A stretch of DNA of 64,000 nt from Bacteroidota bacterium (GTDB lineage Bacteria; Bacteroidota; Bacteroidia; Chitinophagales; Chitinophagaceae), in assembly GCA_023417815.1 (NCBI GenBank), contig JAEZEI010000110.1, positions 62,001 to 126,000 on the forward strand, in the 5' to 3' direction. Below the pieces are notes generated by a model that saw nothing but the letters and a program-made list of their open reading frames with translations, did not search any database and was not told the DNA's origin. Positions 52,326-61,314 of the stretch are shown one piece after another. How positions within the stretch are numbered: the stretch's first letter is position 1; every line of letters starts with the position of its first letter. A program made the translations under genes and the position numbers.

Positions 52326-55300
52326 TTAGACAGGCGCTTTCCAGGTTATTGCAGTTCCCTCTCCTTCCCTTGATTCCACATCCAGGTCCCCGCCGATCTG
52401 TTTCATACGCCAGCGCATGTTCGCTATCCCATTCCGTTTTCCATTTACAGGTGCAGGTTCATGGGCCATTCCTTTTCCATTATCTTTTATACTGAACACG
52501 ATCATATCATCCGCCATTTCCACGGTGAAGAGTACATGGTCGGCTGCAGAATGTTTTATCGCATTGTGCAATGCTTCCTTACATACAAGTAACAGGTGTT
52601 GTTTCTTATGATAGCTTATCCGCTTCGCGGGAATAGAACCCGGGATCTCAGCATGGGCATCAATTCCAAGCGCCTCGGTAGTGTCGGAGAAATGTTCCTT
52701 CAGGTATGCTACCAGGCTGTCGAGCGTATCATTCTGCGGGCTGAGCGTCCAGATGATCTCCCCCATCTTCTCTGTAAGCTTACGCGAAGTGGAATACACT
52801 TCTTCTATTACATGTTGTTTATCGCCCTTCTGTTTTCCAAGAGCTGTGAGTAATGAGATCTTTGTAAGGCCGGTGCCCAACTCATCATGCATGTCCCGTG
52901 ATATCCTCACCCTCTCCTGGTTTATCGCGTTCTCTTTTTCGAGTTCCTGTATGTGTTTATTTATCCGGGAACGTATATAAGATCTGACCGTGATAATGAT
53001 CAGTAAAGCTATTGCCGTCCACACAAGCAGTTTAAACCAGATTGTTTGCCAGAAGGGCGGAGTGATTATCACTGCAAGGGTTAGGTGTTGCTCGGACCAA
53101 ACCCCATCCCCGTTTCCTGCCCTAATATGAAATTTATAATTGCCGGGAGGAAGGTTTGAATACCTCGCTTCGTTGGTATTTCCTGAATACACCCACTGGT
53201 TGTCTGAACCTTCAAGCATGTATTCATATACATGTCCCTGTGCATTGGAAAATTCCAGTGCTGCAAAACTTATTGCAATGGTATTCTTATTATACGGAAG
53301 GGTGATGTTTCGCAAATAATTTACCGGGGTGGCTCCATTATAATGCTTCTCATTGATCCTGATGCCCGTTAATGATATCTGCGGATCAAAATCATGGTTT
53401 GTAACCTGGCCGGGTCGGAACCAGTTTATACCATTCACACCGCCGAAGTACAGGGTGCCGGCATCATCACGATGAAATGCACCTGTATTGAATTCATTTG
53501 ATTGTAATCCATGAACCTGGAGGTAGGATGTAACCTGTATACCCGGAAAAGCTCCATCTCCTGAGAGCCTGACCTTATTAAGCCCGCGGTTTGTGCTTAG
53601 CCAAAGCACCGAATCATTTTCAGGAATGATGGAATACACGTAGCTGTTGCTCATTCCGTCGCGTTCATCATAAAAACGGTGACTTCCATCCTGTTTGCTG
53701 GCAATAAGACCATTCTCGCTTGCCATCCAGGATATGTTCCTGGCAACATCATGATAAAAATGTCTTATCCCGGTATTATTGAAACCGGAGGAAAGCCGTT
53801 TAAGCGTTCCGTCCGGGGCGATCCTGATCTTGGCATATCCATCACGGATCCTCCCCAACAGGATTGAGCCATCACCAAGCACCACCATTCCCTGGTTATG
53901 TCCACGAAAGATGGTATCCGCAGCGATATTATACGTCTCTATCCTTCCCCCATTAAGATCCATCCGGTGAAGACCATAATTGCTACCTATGATGAAACGA
54001 CCTGGATAATATTCCGCAATAGAATAAACAGCAAAATTGCTCCTGGTGATCTTCCCTTCATCCTTAATGAATCCAAGTTTGCTGAATTGAAAAGTTACAG
54101 TGTCGAGTATGCCAATTGCATGGCCGACGTTCATCCAGAGGTTTCCTTTATGATCCCGGAAAAGGACATTTATAGATGATGGGGAAGTAACCGTTGCGAG
54201 CTGAGGATATTCGATCCTTTTGAAATTTCCATTTGCGGCATTAAGGATATATAATCCCTGCGAAAAAGTTCCTACCAGGATATTACTTCCATTCCTGAAT
54301 ATACTCTTCACCATAAGGTTGGCTGCCTCATTCTTATTAAAAGAATAAGCGGGGAAATTATGGAAGCGTGAAGGTTTAAGATCGAGCCGGTTAAGTCCGC
54401 CACCTTCTGTTGCGATCCAGAGATTATGCGAACGGTCAATATAGGAGCCCAGCACCAGGTTGGAGCTGATACTGGAGGGGTCTGCAGGCTGGTTCTGAAA
54501 ATGATCGACTTCATTCCGTATTGCATCGAACCTTGCAGCGCCATTTGGAGAAATATTTAAATAGAAAACCCCTTCCGGCCATTCCTGCATAACTGACATA
54601 TGAGTATGACTTATCCCGTAGGGGTTTGCAGGTAACCTGTAAGTCCGGTGTGTGTTATGTTGCGGGTCAAATTCTTGGAAGTTGCTTTTGGTATGCACCA
54701 CCAGTTTCCCGGTTGAAGTTTTGCGCAGCATTTGAGGTTCGCTTATCCTCAAAACCCTGCGATGATCCTTTCCGTAAATATTAAACCGGTAAAGGCCATC
54801 TTTGTTTAAGTAATAATAATGATCGCCCGATAATTCACCCTCGCGGTTCACTTTATCGTATGATGATGTAGCGAGTAATTCTTTCAACGACCATGAAGCC
54901 GGATCAAGCACCAACAACCTGTTATTATCATTGGTGAGCCAAACCCTGTCGTGTTTATCGATGGCAACTACCCTGATCCCTTCTGAGAATTTTTGAAGTT
55001 CAGGATTAAATTTCACCGGGTTGGTGAATGTTGCTACGCGCTTATCAAAAACAATAATGCCGGTATTGCTTCCAAACCATAAACGTTCCTTCGAATCCTC
55101 TTCGATCCTTCCCGTAATAATGCGTGCAGAAAGGCCCGTTCCTGTTGAATCATTATAGCTGCCCCGGTATTGAACAAAACTTTTTCCATCGAAACGGTTA
55201 AGGCCATCACCCGTGCCGATCCATAGAAATCCCTGGCGGTCCTGCAACAGGCCGTAAACAGAATTCTGTGAAAGACCTTCATTTACGCCAAGCCGTGAAA

Positions 55301-55367
55301 ACTCCGGGGCCTGTGCGCATAAATGAAAAGGAAATAAAAGAAAAGCGAATAGTATCGCGGTTCGCAC
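52326..55367 (-). CDS. Propeller-type hybrid sensor histidine kinase
   Basis: 1013 residues. Signal peptide to about residue 19, then periplasmic beta-propeller blades (GLSQNSVYGLLQDRQGFLWI, and repeats of the form DRxGNLWxGT), a Y_Y_Y domain (about 690-745, LEFSNAQGHVYEYMLEGSDN), one transmembrane helix (about 776-797) and a cytoplasmic HisKA_3 kinase with phospho-acceptor His about 826 in SRDMHDELGTGLTKIS and an HATPase N-box EALHNAIKHSAAD with GNGIANMRWRMKQIGG. Unlike full hybrid two-component systems it has no fused receiver; the response regulator is the next gene. The ligand is extracytoplasmic and unknown. Confidence 0.92.
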   Translation of the reverse strand: MRTAILFAFLLFPFHLCAQAPEFSRLGVNEGLSQNSVYGLLQDRQGFLWIGTGDGLNRFDGKSFVQYRGSYNDSTGTGLSARIITGRIEEDSKERLWFGSNTGIIVFDKRVATFTNPVKFNPELQKFSEGIRVVAIDKHDRVWLTNDNNRLLVLDPASWSLKELLATSSYDKVNREGELSGDHYYYLNKDGLYRFNIYGKDHRRVLRISEPQMLRKTSTGKLVVHTKSNFQEFDPQHNTHRTYRLPANPYGISHTHMSVMQEWPEGVFYLNISPNGAARFDAIRNEVDHFQNQPADPSSISSNLVLGSYIDRSHNLWIATEGGGLNRLDLKPSRFHNFPAYSFNKNEAANLMVKSIFRNGSNILVGTFSQGLYILNAANGNFKRIEYPQLATVTSPSSINVLFRDHKGNLWMNVGHAIGILDTVTFQFSKLGFIKDEGKITRSNFAVYSIAEYYPGRFIIGSNYGLHRMDLNGGRIETYNIAADTIFRGHNQGMVVLGDGSILLGRIRDGYAKIRIAPDGTLKRLSSGFNNTGIRHFYHDVARNISWMASENGLIASKQDGSHRFYDERDGMSNSYVYSIIPENDSVLWLSTNRGLNKVRLSGDGAFPGIQVTSYLQVHGLQSNEFNTGAFHRDDAGTLYFGGVNGINWFRPGQVTNHDFDPQISLTGIRINEKHYNGATPVNYLRNITLPYNKNTIAISFAALEFSNAQGHVYEYMLEGSDNQWVYSGNTNEARYSNLPPGNYKFHIRAGNGDGVWSEQHLTLAVIITPPFWQTIWFKLLVWTAIALLIIITVRSYIRSRINKHIQELEKENAINQERVRISRDMHDELGTGLTKISLLTALGKQKGDKQHVIEEVYSTSRKLTEKMGEIIWTLSPQNDTLDSLVAYLKEHFSDTTEALGIDAHAEIPGSIPAKRISYHKKQHLLLVCKEALHNAIKHSAADHVLFTVEMADDMIVFSIKDNGKGMAHEPAPVNGKRNGIANMRWRMKQIGGDLDVESREGEGTAITWKAPV

Positions 55368-55398
55368 GCAGTTTTGGTTTGTAGAAAGTTACTACAAA

Positions 55399-56445
55399 TT
55401 AGATAACCACCTGAACGGTTTTTTCCTGCCTGGCCTGCATTACGCCTACCGGCTTTGTATAACGGTTAAGGCCGCACGACCTTAATATCTCTTCCACTTC
55501 ACTCACGGCTGAAGGTGATACACTCACCAGCAGGCCTCCATTTGTTTGAGGATCAGGCAACAGGCTGAATGCTTCCATAACATTCACTCCTTTCTGAAAT
55601 GAAACTTTGGCGCTGTAGCTGTTCCAGTTCCTGTAGGTGGCATCAGGAACTACGCGCTGTGAAATATATCCTCCAACACCATCAAGCTGCAGTATAGAGG
55701 AATAACCCAGTTCTGCCGAAAGGCCTGATCCTTCGCACATCTCTATAAGATGACCCAGCAGTCCGAACCCGGTGATATCAGTGAGCGCGTTTACCCCGTG
55801 AACTTTTCCGAGCAATGCACCAACTTTATTCAGCGATGTGATATTTTCTTTCAACACCTCGTAATGTGCATCTTCTATCACGGCTCTTTTCAATGCTGCG
55901 GAAAGCACCCCGATACCGAGAGGCTTTGTAAGTAATAAAAGGTCGCCTTCTTTTGCAGTATCATTACGTTTCAGTTCATCCAGTTTAACAAGACCTGAAA
56001 CACACAAGCCAAAAACAGGCTCCTGGGTATCAATGCTATGGCCGCCAGCGAGGGGGATCCCCGCTTCAGCACATTTCTCACGCGCGCCTTCCAATACCCG
56101 GGCAGCATGGGAAATGTCGATCTTTTCAACGGGCCAGCCTAAAACAGCGAGAGCCATGGAAGGTTCTCCACCCATGGCGTATACATCGCTGATCGCATTG
56201 GCTGCAGCCACCTGGCCAAATATGAATGGATCATCAACTATAGGAGTGAAGAAATCGGTGGTGGAGATCATTCCCATACCATTGCCAATATCAAATACAG
56301 CCGCATCATCACGGGTACTGTTCCCTACTATAAGCTTTTCATGACTAGTGGCTGCGCTGCCCTGGAGGATCTGTTCAAGCACCGAAGGTGCGATCTTGCA
56401 ACCGCAGCCTCCCCCATGTGCGAACGAGGTGAGTTTGATATCCAT
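55399..56445 (-). CDS. selD: Selenide, water dikinase (selenophosphate synthase)
   Basis: 348 residues, standard length. The catalytic loop HGGGCGCKIAP (about 10-20) carries the cysteine and lysine that are essential in SelD; the position is a Cys codon, not selenocysteine. ATP- and metal-binding segments include GNSTRDDAAVFDIGNG, STTDFFTPIVDDPFIFGQVA and GGHSIDTQEPVFGL. The enzyme makes selenophosphate from selenide and ATP. With selU two genes upstream the selenium donor should serve tRNA 2-selenouridine; no selA or selB is in the window. Gap of 12 bp to the upstream exported-protein gene. Confidence 0.94.
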   Translation of the reverse strand: MDIKLTSFAHGGGCGCKIAPSVLEQILQGSAATSHEKLIVGNSTRDDAAVFDIGNGMGMISTTDFFTPIVDDPFIFGQVAAANAISDVYAMGGEPSMALAVLGWPVEKIDISHAARVLEGAREKCAEAGIPLAGGHSIDTQEPVFGLCVSGLVKLDELKRNDTAKEGDLLLLTKPLGIGVLSAALKRAVIEDAHYEVLKENITSLNKVGALLGKVHGVNALTDITGFGLLGHLIEMCEGSGLSAELGYSSILQLDGVGGYISQRVVPDATYRNWNSYSAKVSFQKGVNVMEAFSLLPDPQTNGGLLVSVSPSAVSEVEEILRSCGLNRYTKPVGVMQARQEKTVQVVI

Positions 56446-56457
56446 GCCGCAATTTAC

Positions 56458-57585
56458 CTAAGGTTTCTTTCTCCGGAAGAGGATGGCAGCATTCCGCTGC
56501 AGGTCGCCACTGAAGCGCACTTCATAGAGGGAAGTTCCATCCCTGATCACGAGCAGGCCGGTATTGGGCGCTATCTCACCGAGATTCTCTGCATACATGG
56601 TAAGCCAAAGGCTGTCCTGCCCCGGCGGGAGATATATTGTTTTCCTCACAGCTTCGGTGGAAAGGCGTTGCTTCGCAAGGATCACCTCCCCATTCATTAA
56701 TACACTTACCGTATCCCCGTCTACCTGGCCATTATCATAAAGCGACAACTGCAGGCTGTCGGAAGAAAAGCTCACAACATGCTGAAGCTCTGTTGTCCGG
56801 TATTCCACTTCAAATGCAGCAATGCTCCTGTCGGGTAATGATGTACGTATCTCGGTCTTCGCCGGCGGCAAAATCACCTTGCCATTCAATATGCCAGTTC
56901 TTCTTGCTGCCACAATAAGACTATCGTTACGTTTCAGCACCTGCTCCTGCGTAAGCTGGGGGAGATCAGTTTGCCTTGAGGGTGGAGTGACCTGTCTTGA
57001 TGCAGGCTCTGCCTGGTGCCTTATCGTTGCTGCATTATTCTTTTCACCAGTTGTCAATACTGCAACAGCATCCTGCTCTTCGCGAACGAAGGAGAGATTA
57101 CGTTCCATCGATAATTCCTGCAGGTGTGGCACCAGCGATGATTGCCAGAAATCGTTCCGGCGGGATATATCGATATGACCGGTAAGCGAATGATACTCCC
57201 TGGTGCGGTTGGTGGAGAACGGACCACGAAGGAACATTACACTGTCACGCACTTCCAGTTCCAGCACATTGAGCTGCCTTACATTTTTAGGTGGGGTTAC
57301 AGGATAGTTATTTGCGATCAGGCCATCATCTTCTATGATGTATTTATTTCCATCCTGCCTGATCTTAACCTTCTTCAAGCCGAAATACTGTGTATCGTTC
57401 AGGATGAACCATGTATGACTGAACCCGGTATACTTTCCTTTCTCCCTGCTGATCCCTATTTCATACTTGTAGAACATTTTAGTGGTATCATTATACAGGG
57501 TTCCTTTCCATAGACCGGTTATATCCTGTGCACACAGGGATACACCATTAAGCAAAACGATCAGGAGAAGGAAACACTTTCGCAT
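56458..57585 (-). CDS. Exported protein of unknown function in the selenium operon
   Basis: 375 residues with signal peptide (CFLLLIVLLNGVSLCAQ). A lipocalin-like or DUF-type N-terminal domain (ITGLWKGTLYNDTTKMFYKY, about 20-145) is followed by a polar linker (about 165-225) and a C-terminal beta domain with LQLSLYDNGQVDGDTVSVLM and LWLTMYAENLGEIAPNTGLL (about 275-375), a segment shared by many Bacteroidota exported proteins. It overlaps the 3-prime end of selU by 25 bp and is 12 bp before selD, so it is cotranscribed, yet nothing in it points to selenium chemistry. Function not recognised. Confidence 0.7.
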   Translation of the reverse strand: MRKCFLLLIVLLNGVSLCAQDITGLWKGTLYNDTTKMFYKYEIGISREKGKYTGFSHTWFILNDTQYFGLKKVKIRQDGNKYIIEDDGLIANNYPVTPPKNVRQLNVLELEVRDSVMFLRGPFSTNRTREYHSLTGHIDISRRNDFWQSSLVPHLQELSMERNLSFVREEQDAVAVLTTGEKNNAATIRHQAEPASRQVTPPSRQTDLPQLTQEQVLKRNDSLIVAARRTGILNGKVILPPAKTEIRTSLPDRSIAAFEVEYRTTELQHVVSFSSDSLQLSLYDNGQVDGDTVSVLMNGEVILAKQRLSTEAVRKTIYLPPGQDSLWLTMYAENLGEIAPNTGLLVIRDGTSLYEVRFSGDLQRNAAILFRRKKP

Positions 57586-58613
57586 TGGAGAACTTTTTCG
57601 GTATTGGATATTGTATCAACGCAGGAACTGTCCAGTTTATTTAGTTGCGGCGGAACTTCCCGGTTCAATAAGGCCTTATCATAGAGTTTATCGTAATATT
57701 TCAGGAGGATATCAAAGCAGTCCCTGGTATTGTCTTCCAGTAAAAAGTTAACTGCGGTCTTTGTTTCCAGCGGACCTAACCGCTTGCTGATGCGTATGAT
57801 GGAGTTAAGAAGCCTCTCCCTGTCCAGCATGCCATAACCCTCAATGATGAATTTCAGCCTCTCTTCAAATGGGATATCAAGAAACAGGACAGGTTTTCTT
57901 CGAATGGTTGCCCAGAGGGAATGGGGAATGTTCAGTTTGCCGATGCGTTGGCTTTCATCTTCCATCCAGATCGTACTGCCGGAGTATAATTCAAGTTCTG
58001 TTGCCAGCCGGTTTTCGAACATTTCCTGTGAAGGTTGCGGAGGCTGCCCTATTGCACCGAATGCGGACCCTTTATGACTTGCGAGCAGTTCAAGATCTAT
58101 GACTACGGCTCCACGTTTCTTCATTTCGCGCAGCACCTCCGTTTTTCCGCTGCCGGTATATCCGCCAAGCAACCTGATGTCATGATCCCGGGCAAATACA
58201 TTAAGAACATGATTCCTGAAAGCTTTGTATCCTCCTTCGAGGGTGAATACCTTAAAACCGTACAGGTCCAGGAGCCAGGCAACGGCGCCACTTCGCATAC
58301 CACCGCGCCAGCAATGCACCAGAATTTCCTTCCCGTGAATAAAGTTTCCTTTTCGCAAAAGCGATTCCACTGTTTCCACCATGCCACGCATCTTTGGTCC
58401 AAAGAAATCAAGGCCGATCTTTATAGCGTGTTCCCTGCTCTTTTGTTTGTAGGTGGTGCCAACTTCTTTGCGTTCTTCATCGCTGAACAGGGGCAGGCTC
58501 ACTGCACCCGGTATATGTGCATGGATATACTCACCCGGGCTTCGCACATCAAGTACGGGCCTTTCACGCGACAGCGAAAGAAATTCGGAAAGTGATAAAC
58601 GATGAACAGCCAC
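57561..58613 (-). CDS. selU: tRNA 2-selenouridine synthase (SelU/MnmH)
   Basis: 350 residues. N-terminal rhodanese domain (PVLDVRSPGEYIHAHIPGAV) with the active-site cysteine in LVHCWRGGMRSGAVAW (about residue 97), then a P-loop domain with Walker A GGYTGSGKTEVL (about 148) and IWMEDESQRIGKLNIP. The enzyme replaces the sulfur of 2-thiouridine at wobble position 34 with selenium through a geranylated intermediate, using selenophosphate. First gene of a minus-strand run that includes selD two genes later. The rho terminator lies just upstream. Confidence 0.93.
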   Translation of the reverse strand: MAVHRLSLSEFLSLSRERPVLDVRSPGEYIHAHIPGAVSLPLFSDEERKEVGTTYKQKSREHAIKIGLDFFGPKMRGMVETVESLLRKGNFIHGKEILVHCWRGGMRSGAVAWLLDLYGFKVFTLEGGYKAFRNHVLNVFARDHDIRLLGGYTGSGKTEVLREMKKRGAVVIDLELLASHKGSAFGAIGQPPQPSQEMFENRLATELELYSGSTIWMEDESQRIGKLNIPHSLWATIRRKPVLFLDIPFEERLKFIIEGYGMLDRERLLNSIIRISKRLGPLETKTAVNFLLEDNTRDCFDILLKYYDKLYDKALLNREVPPQLNKLDSSCVDTISNTEKVLQCESVSFS

Positions 58614-58632
58614 TGCTCTTAAAATTAAAAAG

Positions 58633-58657
58633 AAAAAACCGCCATTAAAGCGGTTTT
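58633..58657 (-). terminator. Intrinsic terminator of rho
   Basis: Stem AAAACCGC (58635-58642) with GCGGTTTT (58650-58657), loop of 7; on the minus strand the stem is followed by a run of T. It lies 23 nt after the rho stop and separates rho from selU. Confidence 0.75.
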
Positions 58658-58679
58658 AAAAATATTAGCGTTGATGATG

Positions 58680-60275
58680 TTAGCCATTCATGCTGGTAAG
58701 GAATTCGGCATTGTCCTTGGTTCCTTTCATATTCTTCAGCAACAGGTTAATAGCTTCTTCAGGATTCATATCTGCCATATGCTTACGCAATACCCACATA
58801 CGCTGGAAGGTATCCTTATCAAGCAACAGATCGTCTCTCCTGGTGGAAGAAGCCACGATATCAATGGCAGGATAGATCCTGCGGTTTGAAAGTTTACGAT
58901 CAAGCTGCAATTCCATATTACCGGTTCCTTTGAATTCCTCAAAGATCACCTCGTCCATCTTACTTCCGGTATCAACCAGCGCGGTTGCGATAATGGTAAG
59001 TGAACCGCCATTCTCTATCTTTCTTGCAGCACCAAAGAACTGTTTTGGCTTCTGCATCGCGTTCGCTTCAACACCACCGCTCAATACCTTGCCTGATGAA
59101 GGCGCCACTGTATTGTGCGCCCGGGCAAGCCTGGTGATCGAATCAAGCAGGATAACAACATCATGTCCGCATTCAACAAGCCTCTTGGCTTTCTGGAGGG
59201 CTATCGTGCTTACCTTAACATGCTTTTCAGCGGGTTCATCAAAGGTGGAAGCGATCACTTCTGCCTTAACACTGCGCTCCATATCAGTCACCTCCTCCGG
59301 TCTTTCATCTACCAGCACCACCATCAGGTAGCACTCGGGATGATTCTCCGCAATGGCATTGGCCAGCTCTTTCAGCAACATTGTTTTACCCGTTTTTGGC
59401 TGTGCCACGATCAATCCACGCTGCCCCTTTCCTATTGGTGTGAAAAGGTCCATGATACGTGTGCTGTAATTATCGCTGCGCACCTGCAGGTTCAGCTTTT
59501 CATAAGGGAAAAGCGGGGTGAGATAATCGAACGGTACCCTGTCGCGAACTTCTTCCGGGGTTTTGCCGTTGATTGTTTCCACCTTTAAGAGCGCAAAATA
59601 TTTTTCGCCTTCTTTAGGAGGACGAACAGACCCATAAACCGTATCACCGGTCTTTAGGCCAAAAAGTTTTATCTGGGAAGGAGATACATAGATATCATCG
59701 GGAGAAGAGAGGTAGTTATAATCGCTGCTGCGCAGGAAGCCATAACCATCAGGCATCATTTCAAGCACGCCCTCGCCAAGCACTACTCCATCAAATTCAA
59801 TATTGAAAACCGGTGGCTCGCGGCGGGTTTGTACCGGCGGTCGTGGCTGTTGCGGCTGAACCGGCGGGATCTCTATCTCGGGTTGCTGAACATCTTCTTC
59901 GGCCAGCATTTGCGCAATGGCCGGAGGAATTGATGATTGTTCATCGGTGATAGGCTGTATCTCTTCGGCAGGCTCTTCAGTAATCTCATCTTCTGCCTTC
60001 GTCTTTCTTGGAGCTTTTTCCTTTTCGGTTCTCCTGACCCTCGTTTCTTTCTTTTCTGCACTTTCTGCAGTGGAGCCTTTGACTATCCTTTTACGCCTGG
60101 GTTTTTCACCGGCATCTTCAGTGTTGTTTTCTTTTGTCATAGAAGCTTGTTTATCCAGGATGTTAGAAATAAGATCCTGTTTGTTCATTTTTTTTACGTT
60201 GGAGATATCCAGCGATTCTGCTATATCCAGTAATTCTGGTACGAGCAATTCGTTCAGTTTAGCGATATCGTACAT
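58680..60275 (-). CDS. rho: Transcription termination factor Rho
   Basis: 531 residues, longer than E. coli Rho (419) because of an about 120-residue charged, low-complexity insertion (about 45-165, lysine/arginine/glutamate then proline/glutamine rich) between the N-terminal SAP-like helices (MYDIAKLNELLVPELLDIAE) and the OSB RNA-binding domain (GVLEMMPDGYGFLRSSDYNY). The ATPase core is intact: Walker A AQPKTGKTMLLKE, Walker B VVILLDSITRLARAHNTV, and the Q-/R-loop region SSGKVLSGGVEANAMQKPKQ. N-terminal insertions of this kind are usual in Bacteroidota. It terminates untranslated RNA genome-wide. Confidence 0.95.
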   Translation of the reverse strand: MYDIAKLNELLVPELLDIAESLDISNVKKMNKQDLISNILDKQASMTKENNTEDAGEKPRRKRIVKGSTAESAEKKETRVRRTEKEKAPRKTKAEDEITEEPAEEIQPITDEQSSIPPAIAQMLAEEDVQQPEIEIPPVQPQQPRPPVQTRREPPVFNIEFDGVVLGEGVLEMMPDGYGFLRSSDYNYLSSPDDIYVSPSQIKLFGLKTGDTVYGSVRPPKEGEKYFALLKVETINGKTPEEVRDRVPFDYLTPLFPYEKLNLQVRSDNYSTRIMDLFTPIGKGQRGLIVAQPKTGKTMLLKELANAIAENHPECYLMVVLVDERPEEVTDMERSVKAEVIASTFDEPAEKHVKVSTIALQKAKRLVECGHDVVILLDSITRLARAHNTVAPSSGKVLSGGVEANAMQKPKQFFGAARKIENGGSLTIIATALVDTGSKMDEVIFEEFKGTGNMELQLDRKLSNRRIYPAIDIVASSTRRDDLLLDKDTFQRMWVLRKHMADMNPEEAINLLLKNMKGTKDNAEFLTSMNG

Positions 60276-60555
60276 ATAGATTGGAAAGGAGCGGTAAAAA
60301 CCGGGATGTTCTAATTAAGATTGAATTGATTTTGCTGATGGAAAGCTGATCTAAGCTGAAGATAACTCGGAATTGGATAGATTTTCAGCCGTTTCCACTG
60401 CAATAATACACACAAAATGCCAAATCATGTAATTTTTTCGCCCGTCAATGAAAAATTACCCACATAGGCCACCGGCCCTTTACCACCCATAGGTTGGATA
60501 TGCCACTTATAATAAATGTATAGCATGAAGCAGCGACAAGGCTGTAAAATTGTAT

Positions 60556-60569
60556 ACGAAATATTTCGT
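60556..60569 (+). promoter_or_regulatory. Perfect palindrome upstream of the DUF2807 gene
   Basis: ACGAAATATTTCGT, a perfect 14-bp palindrome 21 nt before the ATG at 60591; a possible operator. The rest of the 315-bp gap 60276-60590 holds no gene; a 9-bp AT-rich stem is at 60429-60437 and 60451-60459. Confidence 0.35.
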
Positions 60570-60590
60570 TATAGCCAAAAAACAAACAAC

Positions 60591-61265
60591 ATGAAAATTT
60601 TATCAGTCATTGCAGTTTCCCTGCTTAGCTCAGCAGTAATTGCACAGGGAAATTCAACTTCGGTTAAGAATGTGGATGTAAAATCATTCAGTTCTATTAA
60701 AGCAAGTGGTGTGTTCACCCTTAAATTGGCGCAGGGCCCCGAAGGTGTTAAAATGGAAGGCGACCAGGAGCTTATATCAAGGATCCAGGTGGTGAATGAA
60801 GGCAATACCCTTGTCATTAAAATGGATGACAAGAAGGAAAAGATCAATTCAAAAAAAGGCGCTACCGTTACAGTAAGCTTTAAAGATCTTTCCTCTGCTG
60901 AATTCAATATGGTGGGCGATGTTAAAAGCGCAGGTACATTAAAGTTCTCGAACCTGGTCATCAATAATAATATGGTTGGGGATTTTTCCCTGGACCTCTC
61001 AGCAACATCCCTTGTTATGAAAAATAAAGGCGTTGGTGAAGTTGAGCTGAAAGGAAGCGCCACTAAGGCGGAAATCACCAACAGTGGCGTAGGAGAAGTA
61101 GATGCAGACGATTTCAAAGTTCAGGAAATGCAGGTATCCAACAGTGGTGTAGGCAGCGTGACCGTGAACGTTGAAAAATCTATCAAAGTGAGGAACAGCG
61201 GTTTGGGCAGCGTGAAGAATGTAGGAGCCGCGAAAATGCCATCAAACCGTACAGTGGATATATAG
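60591..61265 (+). CDS. Exported DUF2807 (head GIN domain) protein
   Basis: 224 residues from ATG 60591, giving a signal peptide (ILSVIAVSLLSSAVIAQG); an ATG 75 nt upstream is in frame but precedes it with charged residues. The mature protein is a beta-helix-like DUF2807 fold with regular strand repeats: VDVKSFSSIKASGVFTLKLA, VTVSFKDLSSAEFNMVGDVK, then NSGVGEVDADDF and NSGVGSVTVNVE and NSGLGSVKNVG. The family is annotated as putative auto-transporter adhesin head domain in Bacteroidota; function unproved. Single-gene unit with a palindrome upstream and a terminator downstream. Confidence 0.85.
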   Translation: MKILSVIAVSLLSSAVIAQGNSTSVKNVDVKSFSSIKASGVFTLKLAQGPEGVKMEGDQELISRIQVVNEGNTLVIKMDDKKEKINSKKGATVTVSFKDLSSAEFNMVGDVKSAGTLKFSNLVINNNMVGDFSLDLSATSLVMKNKGVGEVELKGSATKAEITNSGVGEVDADDFKVQEMQVSNSGVGSVTVNVEKSIKVRNSGLGSVKNVGAAKMPSNRTVDI

Positions 61266-61286
61266 AAGCCAGTTTAAGAAAAGGAC

Positions 61287-61314
61287 AAAGGGCGGGATTT
61301 CCCGCTCTTTTGTT
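61287..61314 (+). terminator. Intrinsic terminator between convergent genes
   Basis: Stem AAAGGGCGGG (61287-61296) with CCCGCTCTTT (61301-61310), one G-U pair and an ATTT loop, followed by TGTTTT. It serves the DUF2807 gene, and the opposite strand also has a short T-run, so it may act in both directions. Confidence 0.75.

Noticed and set aside
55399..56445. Selenocysteine-containing SelD
   Set aside because: The catalytic position is an ordinary cysteine codon and there is no in-frame TGA.
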